Of a stretch of DNA of 64,000 nt, positions 54,310 through 63,248 are shown piece after piece. The notes below the pieces were generated by a model. That model saw nothing but the letters and a program-made list of their open reading frames with translations, was not told the origin of the DNA and did no database searches. Made by a program: the position numbers and the translations under genes. Source of the stretch: an uncultured Eubacteriales bacterium (GTDB lineage Bacteria; Bacillota; Clostridia; Oscillospirales; Acutalibacteraceae); contig CAKSYX010000001.1 in assembly GCA_934525065.1 (NCBI GenBank), positions 186,001 through 250,000 of the forward strand, in the 5' to 3' direction. Within the stretch, counting starts at the first letter, position 1. Every line of letters starts with the position of its first letter.

Positions 54310-55944
54310 TTATTTTTTGACAGCAGTTTTAAAATATACATACTCCCCTCCCGGAGAAAACACAACGCCCGAAACGCCTTTTGCAAGGGCAAAATTGCCC
54401 TGACTCTTGTAGATCGGAACCAAAACGGCACTGTTGAGAAGGAACTGTTCGCAACCCTGAAGCGCGGTCAGGAACTCTCTTTCTCCGTTAGCGGCTCCCA
54501 GTTTTTCAACAAGCTTATCATACTCTTTTGAAATGAAAAACGAAAAGTTGCTCTTGCCGGATGATGAAAAAGTACTGAGAACATTGAGCGCAGTGTCTCC
54601 TGAAAAAGAAACATCCGAAAAAGCAAGCTGGTAGTCACCGGATTTAATGCGACTGCCGAGAGTTACCTCGTCGGCAACCTCAACGGTGATACTGCACTTT
54701 ACACCAAAAACCTGTTGCCATTTCTGCATTACCTTTCTGACGTTTAGCTCATTATCAGAATCGCAAAGTACCTTCAGTTCAACGGTGTCAAGACCTGTTG
54801 TTTTCTGAAAACTGCTAAAATACTTGCTCGCAGTATTAACGTTTTCCTCAATCTGTTTCGGAAGCGCGACCCTTTTTCTGAAGGCTGCCCCTGCGGCAAT
54901 ACAGGTATCGGGAACGATTCCGTCGGCTGCTTTATTTCCCGTGCCGCTTATGAACTGACTTTTTTCAAGGGAATATGCAAGAGCAAGACGAAGATATTTG
55001 TTTTGAAGAAGCTCATCCGAGCAATTGAACAAAAACGAATAGCATGAATTGTCAAAGCCGAGAATGGTAATTCCTTTTTTATTTGAGAGTACCTTTGCCT
55101 GAGCGTTACTGACAGGAGACACTTCATAAGTTCCGTTTTCGACTTTGTCGCCTCTTGCGTTCTTCTCGTTGTTGAAGGAAAAATAAACGGAAGACGGCAT
55201 CACAAGTGATGCAGAGTGGTATTCGTCGTTTTTTTTCGCAGTAATTGCCGTTCCGTCAGTCCAGTTGGAAATATAAAACGGCCCATTTGAAATAATATAC
55301 GTCTGTGAAAGGCAGTACCTGCCCTTTGTCATTTCAAAAAACTTTTCGTTACACGGAACACAGGCAGGATACGTCAGAACGGCCGGAAAATCGGCATCGG
55401 GCGTTTCAAGCTCGATAACAAGCGTATAATCATCTTTGGCGTACACGCCGAGGTTTTCCGCGGAAAGCTGCTTTTTGTTCACTTTTTTTGCATTTTTGAT
55501 GTTCATGATCAGCTCAGCGTACTGTGAACCGGTGTCGCTGTCTGCAAGTCGTCTGAAAGTGAAAACATAGTCGGCGGCCTTAACCGAGGTGTCAAAACTT
55601 TTAAGCTCATCCTCTTCAAAAAGCGTCCTCGCCGCACGCGGCACAAGCCATTTTGCGTCCTTGCGCAGTTTGAATGTATACACCAAACGGTTAACAGAAA
55701 CTTCATAGCTTTCACAGCCGGCAGGAACAATTCTTCCATCGGCATCATATGTCAGAAGTCCCTCAAAGCAGTTTTGAATTATATTGGCAGCACCGCTGTC
55801 TGAAACAATTTGCGGATCAAGGTATTGAGGTTCGTTATCAATAGGAAAAACTATCTGTTCTCCGGAGCCGTCTGACGAACAACCCGAAAAAACCGAAGCC
55901 AAAAGCAAAACGGTCAGCAAAACTGCCAAAGTACGTTTAATCAT
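54310..55944 (-). CDS. Peptide-type ABC transporter substrate-binding lipoprotein (SBP_bac_5)
   Basis: 544 residues. Lipobox LLASVFSGC near 22 gives a lipid-anchored protein. The domain-I start EPQYLDPQIVSDSGAANIIQNCFEGLLTYDADGRIVPAGCESYEVS is the hallmark of OppA/DppA proteins, and YTFKLRKDAKW, NGPFYISNW and LRLALAYSLEKSQFISGTG follow. These bind oligopeptides or related solutes for import. No permease or ATPase genes flank it, so it must pair with a transporter elsewhere or act as a receptor. Divergent from rmuC. Confidence 0.9.
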   Translation of the reverse strand: MIKRTLAVLLTVLLLASVFSGCSSDGSGEQIVFPIDNEPQYLDPQIVSDSGAANIIQNCFEGLLTYDADGRIVPAGCESYEVSVNRLVYTFKLRKDAKWLVPRAARTLFEEDELKSFDTSVKAADYVFTFRRLADSDTGSQYAELIMNIKNAKKVNKKQLSAENLGVYAKDDYTLVIELETPDADFPAVLTYPACVPCNEKFFEMTKGRYCLSQTYIISNGPFYISNWTDGTAITAKKNDEYHSASLVMPSSVYFSFNNEKNARGDKVENGTYEVSPVSNAQAKVLSNKKGITILGFDNSCYSFLFNCSDELLQNKYLRLALAYSLEKSQFISGTGNKAADGIVPDTCIAAGAAFRKRVALPKQIEENVNTASKYFSSFQKTTGLDTVELKVLCDSDNELNVRKVMQKWQQVFGVKCSITVEVADEVTLGSRIKSGDYQLAFSDVSFSGDTALNVLSTFSSSGKSNFSFFISKEYDKLVEKLGAANGEREFLTALQGCEQFLLNSAVLVPIYKSQGNFALAKGVSGVVFSPGGEYVYFKTAVKK

Positions 55945-56037
55945 TTTTTATTCAGTCCTTATATTTATTTCTAAAATTTAAACAATACATGCAAATAAAC
56001 ATGTTATACTATCAAAAAATATGCAAAGGGGAATTCT

Positions 56038-57303
56038 ATGAGCCTGCCTTTACTTTACGCTTTAATTGCGATTACTATTATTATAAACGCTGTCACCTTG
56101 ATTTTAATGATTGTCAGGAACAATAGGAAAGATTATGAGCAGTTGGCCACCGAGAATGAAAAAATTGTTGGAAAAATTGACCTCGCACTGAAGGAAAATG
56201 CGCAAAGCGTCAGAGAAGAATTCAGCCGCAGCCGAATTGAAAACGCTCAGGCACAAACTGCCCAACGTCAGGAGTTGAGCCTTGCTGTTTCCGGAATGAC
56301 GGAAAAGCTTGAAAAAATGATTCATGATAATTACGAATTCAACGCAAAAGTTACGGCTGCAATTTCTCAAAGTCTGACCCAAATTCGCACGGAAAACAGC
56401 GAAAAGCTTGAAAAAATTCGCCTGACGGTTGACGAAAAATTGAACGAAACGCTCACAAAACGGCTCGATTCCTCCTTCAGAACAGTCAGCGAACAACTTG
56501 AAAACGTTTATAAATCACTCGGTGAGATGAAAGTTCTTTCAAGCGGCGTCACAGAAAACGTAACTTTCCTCAACAGAATACTCACAAATGTGAAAGCGCG
56601 TGGAACGTGGGCTGAGGTTCAGCTTGAAGGACTTCTTGAGCAGACCATTCCCTCGATGTTCGTCAAAAACTATTCACCAAACAACACACGCGAGGTTGTG
56701 GAGTTTGCCGTTAAAATTCCGTCCAACGACGAAAAGAACAGTTTTATATATTTACCCATAGACTCAAAATTTCCGGTCGAAGATTATATCCGCCTTTGCT
56801 CCGCCGCCGACAGCGGAGACGCAAGCGGCGTTGAAAGCGCAAGAAAAGCACTTGAAACAAGAGTTATTAATCAGGCCAAGGACGTCAAAAAATACATAAA
56901 CGAGCCGGCAACAACGCCGTTTGCAATAATGTACCTTGCAACAGAGGGACTTTACAGTGAAATCATAGGCTCGCACAACGGAATTGCAGAGAGATGCCAA
57001 AACGAGTTTCACGTCATGATTGCCGGTCCTTCAACAATAACCGCCCTGCTCAATTCACTTTCGGTCGGCTTCCGTGCCATGGCAATTAACGAGAAGGCCA
57101 AGGAAATACGCGCACTTCTTGCTGCGGCGAAAACTCAATATGAAAAATTCGGCGTTGTACTCGAAAAAGCAAGGAAAAAAATTGACGAAGCCGGAAAAAC
57201 ACTTGACGATGCGCAAAGCCGGAACGTACAGATTCAAAAAAAGCTTCGCTCTGTTGAAGAAATCGACCAGACAGAAGCGGAAAAGCTCCTTGAAATTGAA
57301 TAA
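56038..57303 (+). CDS. rmuC: DNA recombination protein RmuC
   Basis: 421 residues. An N-terminal transmembrane helix (about 5-26, YALIAITIIINAVTLILMIV), then a coiled-coil region 35-185, then the nuclease-like RmuC domain: ARGTWAEVQLEGLLEQTI near 190, FIYLPIDSKFPVEDYIRL near 240, TTPFAIMYLATEGLYSEII near 300. RmuC limits DNA rearrangement in Escherichia coli; the molecular action is poorly known. The ATG has AAAGGGG upstream and a TATACT-like -10. Monocistronic with a terminator. Confidence 0.93.
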   Translation: MSLPLLYALIAITIIINAVTLILMIVRNNRKDYEQLATENEKIVGKIDLALKENAQSVREEFSRSRIENAQAQTAQRQELSLAVSGMTEKLEKMIHDNYEFNAKVTAAISQSLTQIRTENSEKLEKIRLTVDEKLNETLTKRLDSSFRTVSEQLENVYKSLGEMKVLSSGVTENVTFLNRILTNVKARGTWAEVQLEGLLEQTIPSMFVKNYSPNNTREVVEFAVKIPSNDEKNSFIYLPIDSKFPVEDYIRLCSAADSGDASGVESARKALETRVINQAKDVKKYINEPATTPFAIMYLATEGLYSEIIGSHNGIAERCQNEFHVMIAGPSTITALLNSLSVGFRAMAINEKAKEIRALLAAAKTQYEKFGVVLEKARKKIDEAGKTLDDAQSRNVQIQKKLRSVEEIDQTEAEKLLEIE

Positions 57304-57315
57304 CACAGCATTAAA

Positions 57316-57350
57316 AACAGCAGAGGTGACCGGGCCTCTGTTGTTTTTTT
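57316..57350 (+). terminator. Terminator of rmuC
   Basis: AACAGCAGAGG / CCTCTGTTGTT stem with a G-T pair, followed by seven T. Confidence 0.8.
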
Positions 57351-57522
57351 GCTTAAGCCGAGTTGAGTCGAAACCCCAATGCGGTTTTTAAAGGCTAATT
57401 TCCGTCGATACTGCGTCAAAACGATTCGCAATACGTCAGCATTACTCACCTTTTTGCCTTGTCTCGACAAAAATTGGCTCTTGAAAAACTGCACTGTGTT
57501 TCATTTATCTCGACTAAAGGGC

Positions 57523-57551
57523 TTGACATTCTTGCTCTAATGTGTTAGAGT
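57523..57551 (+). promoter_or_regulatory. Promoter of the BlaI/BlaR1-like operon
   Basis: Consensus TTGACA (57523-57528), 17-base spacer, then TAGAGT as a weak -10. A dyad overlaps the -10, as expected for a repressed promoter. Confidence 0.6.
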
Positions 57552-57576
57552 AATAATGTACTCTATTGCATTAGAG
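57535..57576 (+). promoter_or_regulatory. Paired operator dyads for the BlaI-type repressor
   Basis: Two related palindromes, CTCTAATGTGTTAGAG (57535-57550) and CTCTATTGCATTAGAG (57561-57576), 26 bases centre to centre. They share CTCTA...TAGAG half-sites and cover the promoter and likely start site. The nearest regulator, the BlaI-type gene just downstream, is the probable binder. Confidence 0.6.
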
Positions 57577-57686
57577 TGAGCGAAGAGATACTAAACACTC
57601 ATTCAATTGTCAATTTGCCCTGCAAGGCCGATGCAGGACAGCAAAAACAGACACAGTGCTTTGTCAGCCGGAAAGGAGAATTTATT

Positions 57687-58058
57687 ATGGACACACCTAA
57701 AGTTTTTGAAAGCGAATACCGTTTTTGTTTGATTTTATGGGAGCATGAACCGATAAAAAGCAGTGAGCTTGTAAAGCTTTGCAAAGAAAAGCTCGGCTGG
57801 AAGCCAACAACGACCTATACCGTCATCAAACGCCTTTCACAGCGCGGAGTTTTGAAAAATGAAAACACCGTTGTCACTTCTCTTGTGAACAAGGACGATG
57901 TTCAGGCCGCCGAAATTGATGATATGGTTGAAAAAAAGTTTGAAGGTTCTATACCCGCGTTTATTGCTGCTTTCACAAGGCACCAAAAGCTCTCTGAAAA
58001 AGAGATTGACGAGGTTCAGCAAATGATCGACCGATTCAGAAAGGAGAATATGCAATGA
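57687..58058 (+). CDS. BlaI/MecI/CopY-family repressor
   Basis: 123 residues from the ATG at 57687 (AAAGGAG ten bases before); an open frame reaching 37 codons upstream runs through the operators and is not used. Winged helix pattern ILWEHEPIKSSELVKLCKEKLGWKPTTTYTVIKRLSQRGVL is that of BlaI. The C-terminal dimer part is IPAFIAAFTRHQKLSEKEIDEVQQMIDRFRKEN. Proteolysis by the membrane partner would inactivate it. It overlaps the next gene by four bases (ATGA). No beta-lactamase gene is present nearby. Confidence 0.92.
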   Translation: MDTPKVFESEYRFCLILWEHEPIKSSELVKLCKEKLGWKPTTTYTVIKRLSQRGVLKNENTVVTSLVNKDDVQAAEIDDMVEKKFEGSIPAFIAAFTRHQKLSEKEIDEVQQMIDRFRKENMQ

Positions 58059-59740
58059 CTGAAGCTTTTTTGAAGATCGTAAACATGGGAATCTCCGGAA
58101 GCTGGATAATACTCGCGGTACTGCTGCTGCGTTTTGTTTTGAAAAGAGCACCTAAATGGGTTCGCGTCCTGCTTTGGGGCGTTGTAGCTATTCGCCTCAT
58201 TTGTCCTTTCACCATCGAAAGTGCGGTAAGCCTGATTCCAAGCGCAGAAACTGTCAGCCCTGAGATTATTACCGGCGAAACTGTTGGTATAAACAGCGGT
58301 ATCCCCTTCATCAACAATGCTGTAAGCTCTGCCGTAAGCAATGCAGCCTTCGGAAATACCGCAGCTAATATAAATCAATTTAAAATAGTCCTGCCGATCC
58401 TTGCGGCTGTTTGGTTCGCCGGAATAGCGGCAATGCTGATTTACCTTATAATAAGCTGCCTGCGCATCAGGAGAAAGACAGAAACTGCCGTACTCCTAAG
58501 GAACAACATTTTTCAGAGCAAAAGTGTTGCTTCACCCTTTGTTTTTGGAATCATCAAGCCTAAAATTTATTTGCCATTCGGTATCGGAGAGCAGAATTTA
58601 GAGAGTGTTACAGCACACGAAGAAACGCATATCAAACGAAAGGACCACCTTTGGAAACCACTGGGATTTCTCCTCCTTGCTGTCTACTGGTTTAATCCCC
58701 TGATGTGGCTTTCATATGTACTGCTGTGCAAAGATATTGAGCTTGCCTGTGACGAAAGGGTAATCAAAGACCTATCGGCCGAACAGCGTGCGAATTATTC
58801 GCAGTCGCTCCTGACTTTGAGCGTAAACAGACGAATGATCGACGCCTGTCCTCTCGCCTTCGGCGAAACGGGAGTAAAAAGCCGTGTGAAGTCTGTTCTG
58901 AACTATAAGAGACCTGCGTTTTGGGTAATAATCGTTGCAATAACTGCAAGCATTGTGACTGCCATGTGTTTTCTGACAAGCCCGAGAACGGGTCTGAGCG
59001 ATGAGCTTTCGCTATTCATTGACTGCGAAATCACAAACCATTGCTCAACAGATGAATCTGACGGCAGCTTCTCGGTTGTGGCACACAAAGTGTTCGGAAC
59101 TGAAAAAGCCGGCAGAAAAACAACCGTATATATACTGGCAATGTATCAGGAATACAGCCTGAAAAATAATGCAATAGAGGTTGATTACGCCTTTGTATCA
59201 CCGATTGCTGTTACCGTGAATCAAACAGGCAGGCACGGTCACTATAAGCTTGTTGAGTATTGGGAACCGGGAGAAGGTTCGGAATATGCAGCTGATATCA
59301 AAGAAAAATTTCCGCTGCGGCTGCAGCATAAGGCCTTTAACATCCAAAAATATTCCGATGAGCTTCAAATTTCATGCTTTCAAAAGGCCGCTGAGTACTT
59401 CGGAATAAACAACGCCGAACCTTCAATTATAAAGACCTACAACGCCACGCCGACTGAAGAGATTTCTCAAAAAATCGAAAACGAGGAATTCATAATTACA
59501 AAAACTTATTCAAGAAAGTCAGACGGAATGTGGACAATCGGTGACAACGAATACAAATATCGTCTTGAAATTACGGGCAGGATGTCGAACGCGGCAAAAA
59601 ACGTCACCTTCCTTGTTTTAAGCAACAGTAAAGACATAACATTTGACCAATGCTGGCGCGCATTCGGTTTCAGCAGTCAGTCCGAAGACTACTTCAAATC
59701 GGATTACGCTGTTATTGTCGGCAACAGACTGTTTGCATAA
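58055..59740 (+). CDS. BlaR1/M56-family membrane metallopeptidase with an unusual C-terminal domain
   Basis: 561 residues. Helices at about 8-32, 110-135 and others, then the gluzincin region VTAHEETHIKRKDHLWK (HEETH zinc motif near 189) and ACDERVIKDLSAEQRANYSQSLL. After a last helix near 290-307 (FWVIIVAITASIVTAMCF) the C-terminal 250 residues lie outside the membrane. They have no penicillin-binding motifs (no SxxK/SxN/KTG in order), unlike BlaR1/MecR1. This suggests a different signal than beta-lactams. It probably cleaves the BlaI-like repressor on stimulation. Overlaps the repressor gene by four bases. Confidence 0.85.
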   Translation: MTEAFLKIVNMGISGSWIILAVLLLRFVLKRAPKWVRVLLWGVVAIRLICPFTIESAVSLIPSAETVSPEIITGETVGINSGIPFINNAVSSAVSNAAFGNTAANINQFKIVLPILAAVWFAGIAAMLIYLIISCLRIRRKTETAVLLRNNIFQSKSVASPFVFGIIKPKIYLPFGIGEQNLESVTAHEETHIKRKDHLWKPLGFLLLAVYWFNPLMWLSYVLLCKDIELACDERVIKDLSAEQRANYSQSLLTLSVNRRMIDACPLAFGETGVKSRVKSVLNYKRPAFWVIIVAITASIVTAMCFLTSPRTGLSDELSLFIDCEITNHCSTDESDGSFSVVAHKVFGTEKAGRKTTVYILAMYQEYSLKNNAIEVDYAFVSPIAVTVNQTGRHGHYKLVEYWEPGEGSEYAADIKEKFPLRLQHKAFNIQKYSDELQISCFQKAAEYFGINNAEPSIIKTYNATPTEEISQKIENEEFIITKTYSRKSDGMWTIGDNEYKYRLEITGRMSNAAKNVTFLVLSNSKDITFDQCWRAFGFSSQSEDYFKSDYAVIVGNRLFA

Positions 59741-59844
59741 GTTCATACGGACTGTCGCGGAAAAGCGGCAGTTCGTCTTTGTTTGGCTAACCCATACACC
59801 CCTTTCTTTTTCAAAACATAAACTGAAGGGAAAGGAGGTGTACC

Positions 59845-60717
59845 ATGTCAAATTATCTCATATATCCGACAAAAATTATGCGTATAACCCAGACCTACCT
59901 CGGAAAAACTTCGCACTATCCTCACACGACCGGAACACCGAAGGATTACCCGTTTGACGAAGCAGGGGCGGACGGCGGACGCGACTGGCTGTATTGCCCA
60001 TGTGACGAGATGAAGCTTATTCGCATTTACGGAGTCGGCAACGGCGGAACCAACACAATTTGGCTCCAGTCAACAGCAAAGGTCGATTTTGCCGATTCAA
60101 CATCGGATTACTTCACGATGCAGGTGACACACCCGGAGGATGCAGATTTAAAAAGGCTTTCTGTTGGGCAAACGTTCAAGCGCGGAGAAAAGATCTGCCG
60201 CGAGGGCAGTGACGGCGCAACGGGCAACCACCTTCACATCAGCGGCGGAAAAGGCACAATGTCCGGCAACGGCTGGGCACTCAACTCAAACAGGAAATGG
60301 GTTTTGACGACCACAAACAAAGCGTTCAAACCGGAAAAGCTCTTCTTTCTCGACCCGACTTTCACAAAGGTTGACAGCAGCGCCGGACTGAGCTTTAAAA
60401 AGCTCAGAAAAAAGGAAGAAAATAAGGAAGAACGCAAAGGAAGCAGCAGCACAAAAAATCAAAGCAAGTATAAAACCGGCAACTATCGCGTTACGGACGC
60501 CAGTGTTTTGAATGTTCGGACGGGGGCGGGAACAAAGTACCCATATCTGAAGTTTGATGAGCTGACCAAAAACGCGCAAAAGCAGGTGCTGACTATACTC
60601 GGCGGAAAGGTCAACGGCTACGTCAGAGGTACGGAATTCACGGTTACTAAAGTCAGCGGAAAATGGGGCAAAACCCCTTCGGGCTGGGTATACCTTGAAT
60701 ACTGCACTAAGCTTTGA
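59845..60717 (+). CDS. Endolysin-like protein, M23-type peptidase fold plus SH3 domain
   Basis: 290 residues without a signal peptide. The N-terminal part YPTKIMRITQTYLGKTSHYPH, RDWLYCPCDEMKLIRIYGVG and ATGNHLHISGGKG (H-x-H near 129) follow the M23 LytM-like peptidase plan, but with weak motifs. A charged Lys/Glu/Ser linker (about 190-215) leads to an SH3-like wall-binding domain (VTDASVLNVRTGAGTKYPYL). This is the layout of phage endolysins in Clostridia, released by holins. No holin or phage genes are near. It could be a domesticated lysin or a wall enzyme regulated with the preceding pair. GGAAAGGAGGTG is an excellent ribosome site. A terminator follows. Confidence 0.72.
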   Translation: MSNYLIYPTKIMRITQTYLGKTSHYPHTTGTPKDYPFDEAGADGGRDWLYCPCDEMKLIRIYGVGNGGTNTIWLQSTAKVDFADSTSDYFTMQVTHPEDADLKRLSVGQTFKRGEKICREGSDGATGNHLHISGGKGTMSGNGWALNSNRKWVLTTTNKAFKPEKLFFLDPTFTKVDSSAGLSFKKLRKKEENKEERKGSSSTKNQSKYKTGNYRVTDASVLNVRTGAGTKYPYLKFDELTKNAQKQVLTILGGKVNGYVRGTEFTVTKVSGKWGKTPSGWVYLEYCTKL

Positions 60718-60735
60718 CTAAGCTGTTATGAACAC

Positions 60736-60766
60736 AAAAAGGAACTGTTGCGGCAGTTCCTTTTTG
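60736..60766. terminator. Bidirectional terminator
   Basis: Perfect AAAAAGGAACTG / CAGTTCCTTTTT stem with a six-base loop. It ends the endolysin-like gene and the convergent thiamine pyrophosphokinase gene. Confidence 0.85.
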
Positions 60767-60791
60767 TTAAGTATAAAAGTGCTAAACAGGC

Positions 60792-61409
60792 TTATGTAAT
60801 TTTTTCGCGGACAATCATCAGAACGCCGCTTTCAACGGAAATCACGGCTTTTTTGCCGATAAATTCATTACTGACACCGAGCGGGAAGGAAGAGGTCAGA
60901 ACGCCGTTATCAAGAGAATATTTCAAACCTTTTTCGGTGACGCCTTCCGAACTGTCAGAAAGAGAGAACACCGAAACAGTACCCTTTTCGTTTTCAGAAA
61001 ACTCAAGTGATGAATTTTTCAAGACCGTTACCGTTTCGCGCGGCGAATGGAGTGTACATTCAATATTTCTTTCCGCAAGGTACTTGAGCAGCTGGATGTT
61101 TGCAAAAGTGTGATCGAGCCTTCCGCCGAGCGCACCAAAAATCACAAAGCTCTTATAGCCGCGCTCAATTCCGCAGGTCAAGGCAAGAAAAGTATCAGTT
61201 TCGTCTTTTACGGCCGGATGAAGTTCAATATTATCAAACCGAGGAATTTCTCCGAGCGAATCAAAGTCGCCGACAACAAGGTCGGGAACTATTGAATTTT
61301 CAAGTGCTTTTTTGTATCCTGCGTCCGCGCAGATTATATAGTCGCCATCATTCTTTTTGATCTCAATTTTCCCTGTTTCGCCGGCGGAAATGATATAGCA
61401 TAAATTCAT
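60792..61409 (-). CDS. Thiamine pyrophosphokinase
   Basis: 205 residues from the ATG at 61409 (GGAGG seven bases before it). CADAGYKKALENSIVPDLVVGDFDSLGE, HPAVKDETDTFLALTCGIERGYK and FGALGGRLDHTFANIQLL are the signature motifs of the TPK fold. It transfers a pyrophosphate from ATP to thiamine to make the TPP cofactor needed, for example, by IolD. No thiamine riboswitch or transporter is adjacent. Length is normal for the family. Confidence 0.93.
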   Translation of the reverse strand: MNLCYIISAGETGKIEIKKNDGDYIICADAGYKKALENSIVPDLVVGDFDSLGEIPRFDNIELHPAVKDETDTFLALTCGIERGYKSFVIFGALGGRLDHTFANIQLLKYLAERNIECTLHSPRETVTVLKNSSLEFSENEKGTVSVFSLSDSSEGVTEKGLKYSLDNGVLTSSFPLGVSNEFIGKKAVISVESGVLMIVREKIT

Positions 61410-61530
61410 CAAAAGACCTCCGTTCCGTTGAAATTATAGCACACGCCACTTACCTTTTCAAGTGCAGCCTAACACATATCCCGCAAATGAAAAAGCATAT
61501 TCTATACTAAAAAACAAAGGGTGTGGCCGA

Positions 61531-63177
61531 ATGGAAAAAGTTCTTGCCTTTTTTGAGAAAATAGCCTCGGCAGTCTGGGGTCTGCCGACAATTCTTTTGC
61601 TCGTTGCCGTCGGAATCTTTTACACTGTTAAGCTGAGATTCTTTCAGTTCAGCCATGTGAAGCTCTGGCTTTCAAACACACTTTTCGCCATTTTCAAAAA
61701 AGGCGGCGTCAGAGATCAGAGAAGCCAAAGCACCCTGTCTCAGTTTCAGGCAATGTCAACCACGCTCGCCGCAACAATAGGCACGGGTAATATTGCCGGC
61801 GTTGCAGCCGCAATTGCAGCAGGCGGCCCCGGTGCGGTTTTCTGGATGTGGCTGTGTTCGCTTATTTCAATGATGACGAGCTACGCCGAAAACCTGCTCG
61901 GAATTTTTTACCGCTTCAAGGGTGCTGACGGTGAATGGTGCGGCGGCCCGATGTACTATATCAGAGACGGGCTTTCAAAAAGCAGGTTCACTTCAAAGCT
62001 TGGCAATGTGCTTGCGTATGCTTTCTCTTTCTTTACCCTGCTCGCCTCCTTCGGAATCGGCAACATGAGCCAGTCAAATTCGATTTCGGTCGTGTTTTCC
62101 TCCTCGATGAACATTTCCCCGCACATAACAGGTGCAATTATAGCGGTAGTAACGCTCATTGCAATCGGCGGCGGTGTTTCGCGTATCGGAGCGATAGCCG
62201 AAAAGCTGGTTCCGTTTATGGCTTTGTTTTACATTTCCGCTTCCCTCTACATAATTTTTTCAAATGCAAAAAGTACGCCGCTTGTTTTTTCTTCAATTTT
62301 TTCCAATGCGTTTTCCATTCGTTCGGCCGCAGGAGGAATAGGCGGAGCGGTCATCGGGAAATGTATTTCCGTCGGCTTCAAACGCGGCGTTTTTTCAAAT
62401 GAAGCCGGACTCGGCTCAACGGTTCTCGTCGGCTCATCTTCGAATGTAAAAGAGCCTGCCGTTCAGGGAATGTGGGGTATTTTTCAGGTTTTTGTTGACA
62501 CAACGGTTATCTGCACCATAACGGCTTTTGTTCTGCTTTCAACCTCTGTGAACGCCGTTCCCCTCAAAACAGCGCTTGAAAACCTGACAGAAAACCCGCA
62601 ATACATCATGCTCGATGAAACGAAAGACCGCGCCCTCTCCGTTCCCCTTTCGGATACACACGAAAACGCTGTTTATACCCTGAACTCTGACAACAAAATT
62701 GTTAAGGGAAACAAATTAACATATATAAATATCATGTCTGTCCGCAGTTCAAAAAACGGTTCTGCTCCCGCAATCATTCTTGAAGAAGTTGAGGGTGCCG
62801 CTTTGGTTACACTGGCGTTCAACAGCGTTTTCGGAAAATGGGCGGACGTTATTCTCGCGGTTTCGGTTGCCCTTTTCGCCTTTTCAACTATCATCGGCTG
62901 GTCATTCTACGGAATGAAAAGCATTGACTTCATTTTCGGCAAAGGCAAACGCAAGCTGTATATCATTATTTTCAGCCTTCTCGGCTTTTTGGGCGCAGTT
63001 GCAAAACTTGACCTTGTCTGGTGCATTTCGGACATTTTTAACGGTCTAATGGCTATACCGAATCTCTTCGGCGTTGTTCTGCTTTCAAAGGATGTTGTCA
63101 GTGTGACGAGCAACTACCTAAGAAGGCTAAATGGAGAAAAGGTCGCTGCGCTTTTAAACATTCACGGCGAATATTGA
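61531..63177 (+). CDS. Sodium:alanine/glycine symporter (AGCS family) with an inserted loop
   Basis: 548 residues from the ATG at 61531. Family motifs: GLPTILLLVAVGIFYTVKLRFFQF, SQFQAMSTTLAATIGTGNIAGVAAAI near 72-97, GGPGAVFWMWLCSLISMMTSYAENLLG, DGEWCGGPMYYI and GVFSNEAGLGST. About eleven helices. Between the helix at about 345-365 and the one starting near 433 there is an extra polar loop of some 65 residues (ENLTENPQYIMLDETKDRAL... SSKNGSAPAIIL), longer than in typical members. The transporter brings in alanine or glycine with Na+. No glycine riboswitch is seen upstream. Its ribosome site is AAGGGTG. Confidence 0.9.
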   Translation: MEKVLAFFEKIASAVWGLPTILLLVAVGIFYTVKLRFFQFSHVKLWLSNTLFAIFKKGGVRDQRSQSTLSQFQAMSTTLAATIGTGNIAGVAAAIAAGGPGAVFWMWLCSLISMMTSYAENLLGIFYRFKGADGEWCGGPMYYIRDGLSKSRFTSKLGNVLAYAFSFFTLLASFGIGNMSQSNSISVVFSSSMNISPHITGAIIAVVTLIAIGGGVSRIGAIAEKLVPFMALFYISASLYIIFSNAKSTPLVFSSIFSNAFSIRSAAGGIGGAVIGKCISVGFKRGVFSNEAGLGSTVLVGSSSNVKEPAVQGMWGIFQVFVDTTVICTITAFVLLSTSVNAVPLKTALENLTENPQYIMLDETKDRALSVPLSDTHENAVYTLNSDNKIVKGNKLTYINIMSVRSSKNGSAPAIILEEVEGAALVTLAFNSVFGKWADVILAVSVALFAFSTIIGWSFYGMKSIDFIFGKGKRKLYIIIFSLLGFLGAVAKLDLVWCISDIFNGLMAIPNLFGVVLLSKDVVSVTSNYLRRLNGEKVAALLNIHGEY

Positions 63178-63248
63178 TTTTTTGTCTGTAAGGGAGTATA
63201 ATCTGAGACAAGAAAACGAAAGGATATGTGCTTAAACAAAACTGCAAT

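Noticed and set aside
61413..61530. Glycine or thiamine riboswitch before the AGCS symporter or the thiamine kinase
   Set aside because: The 118-base gap has no conserved glycine or THI-box core sequences and little space for an aptamer.
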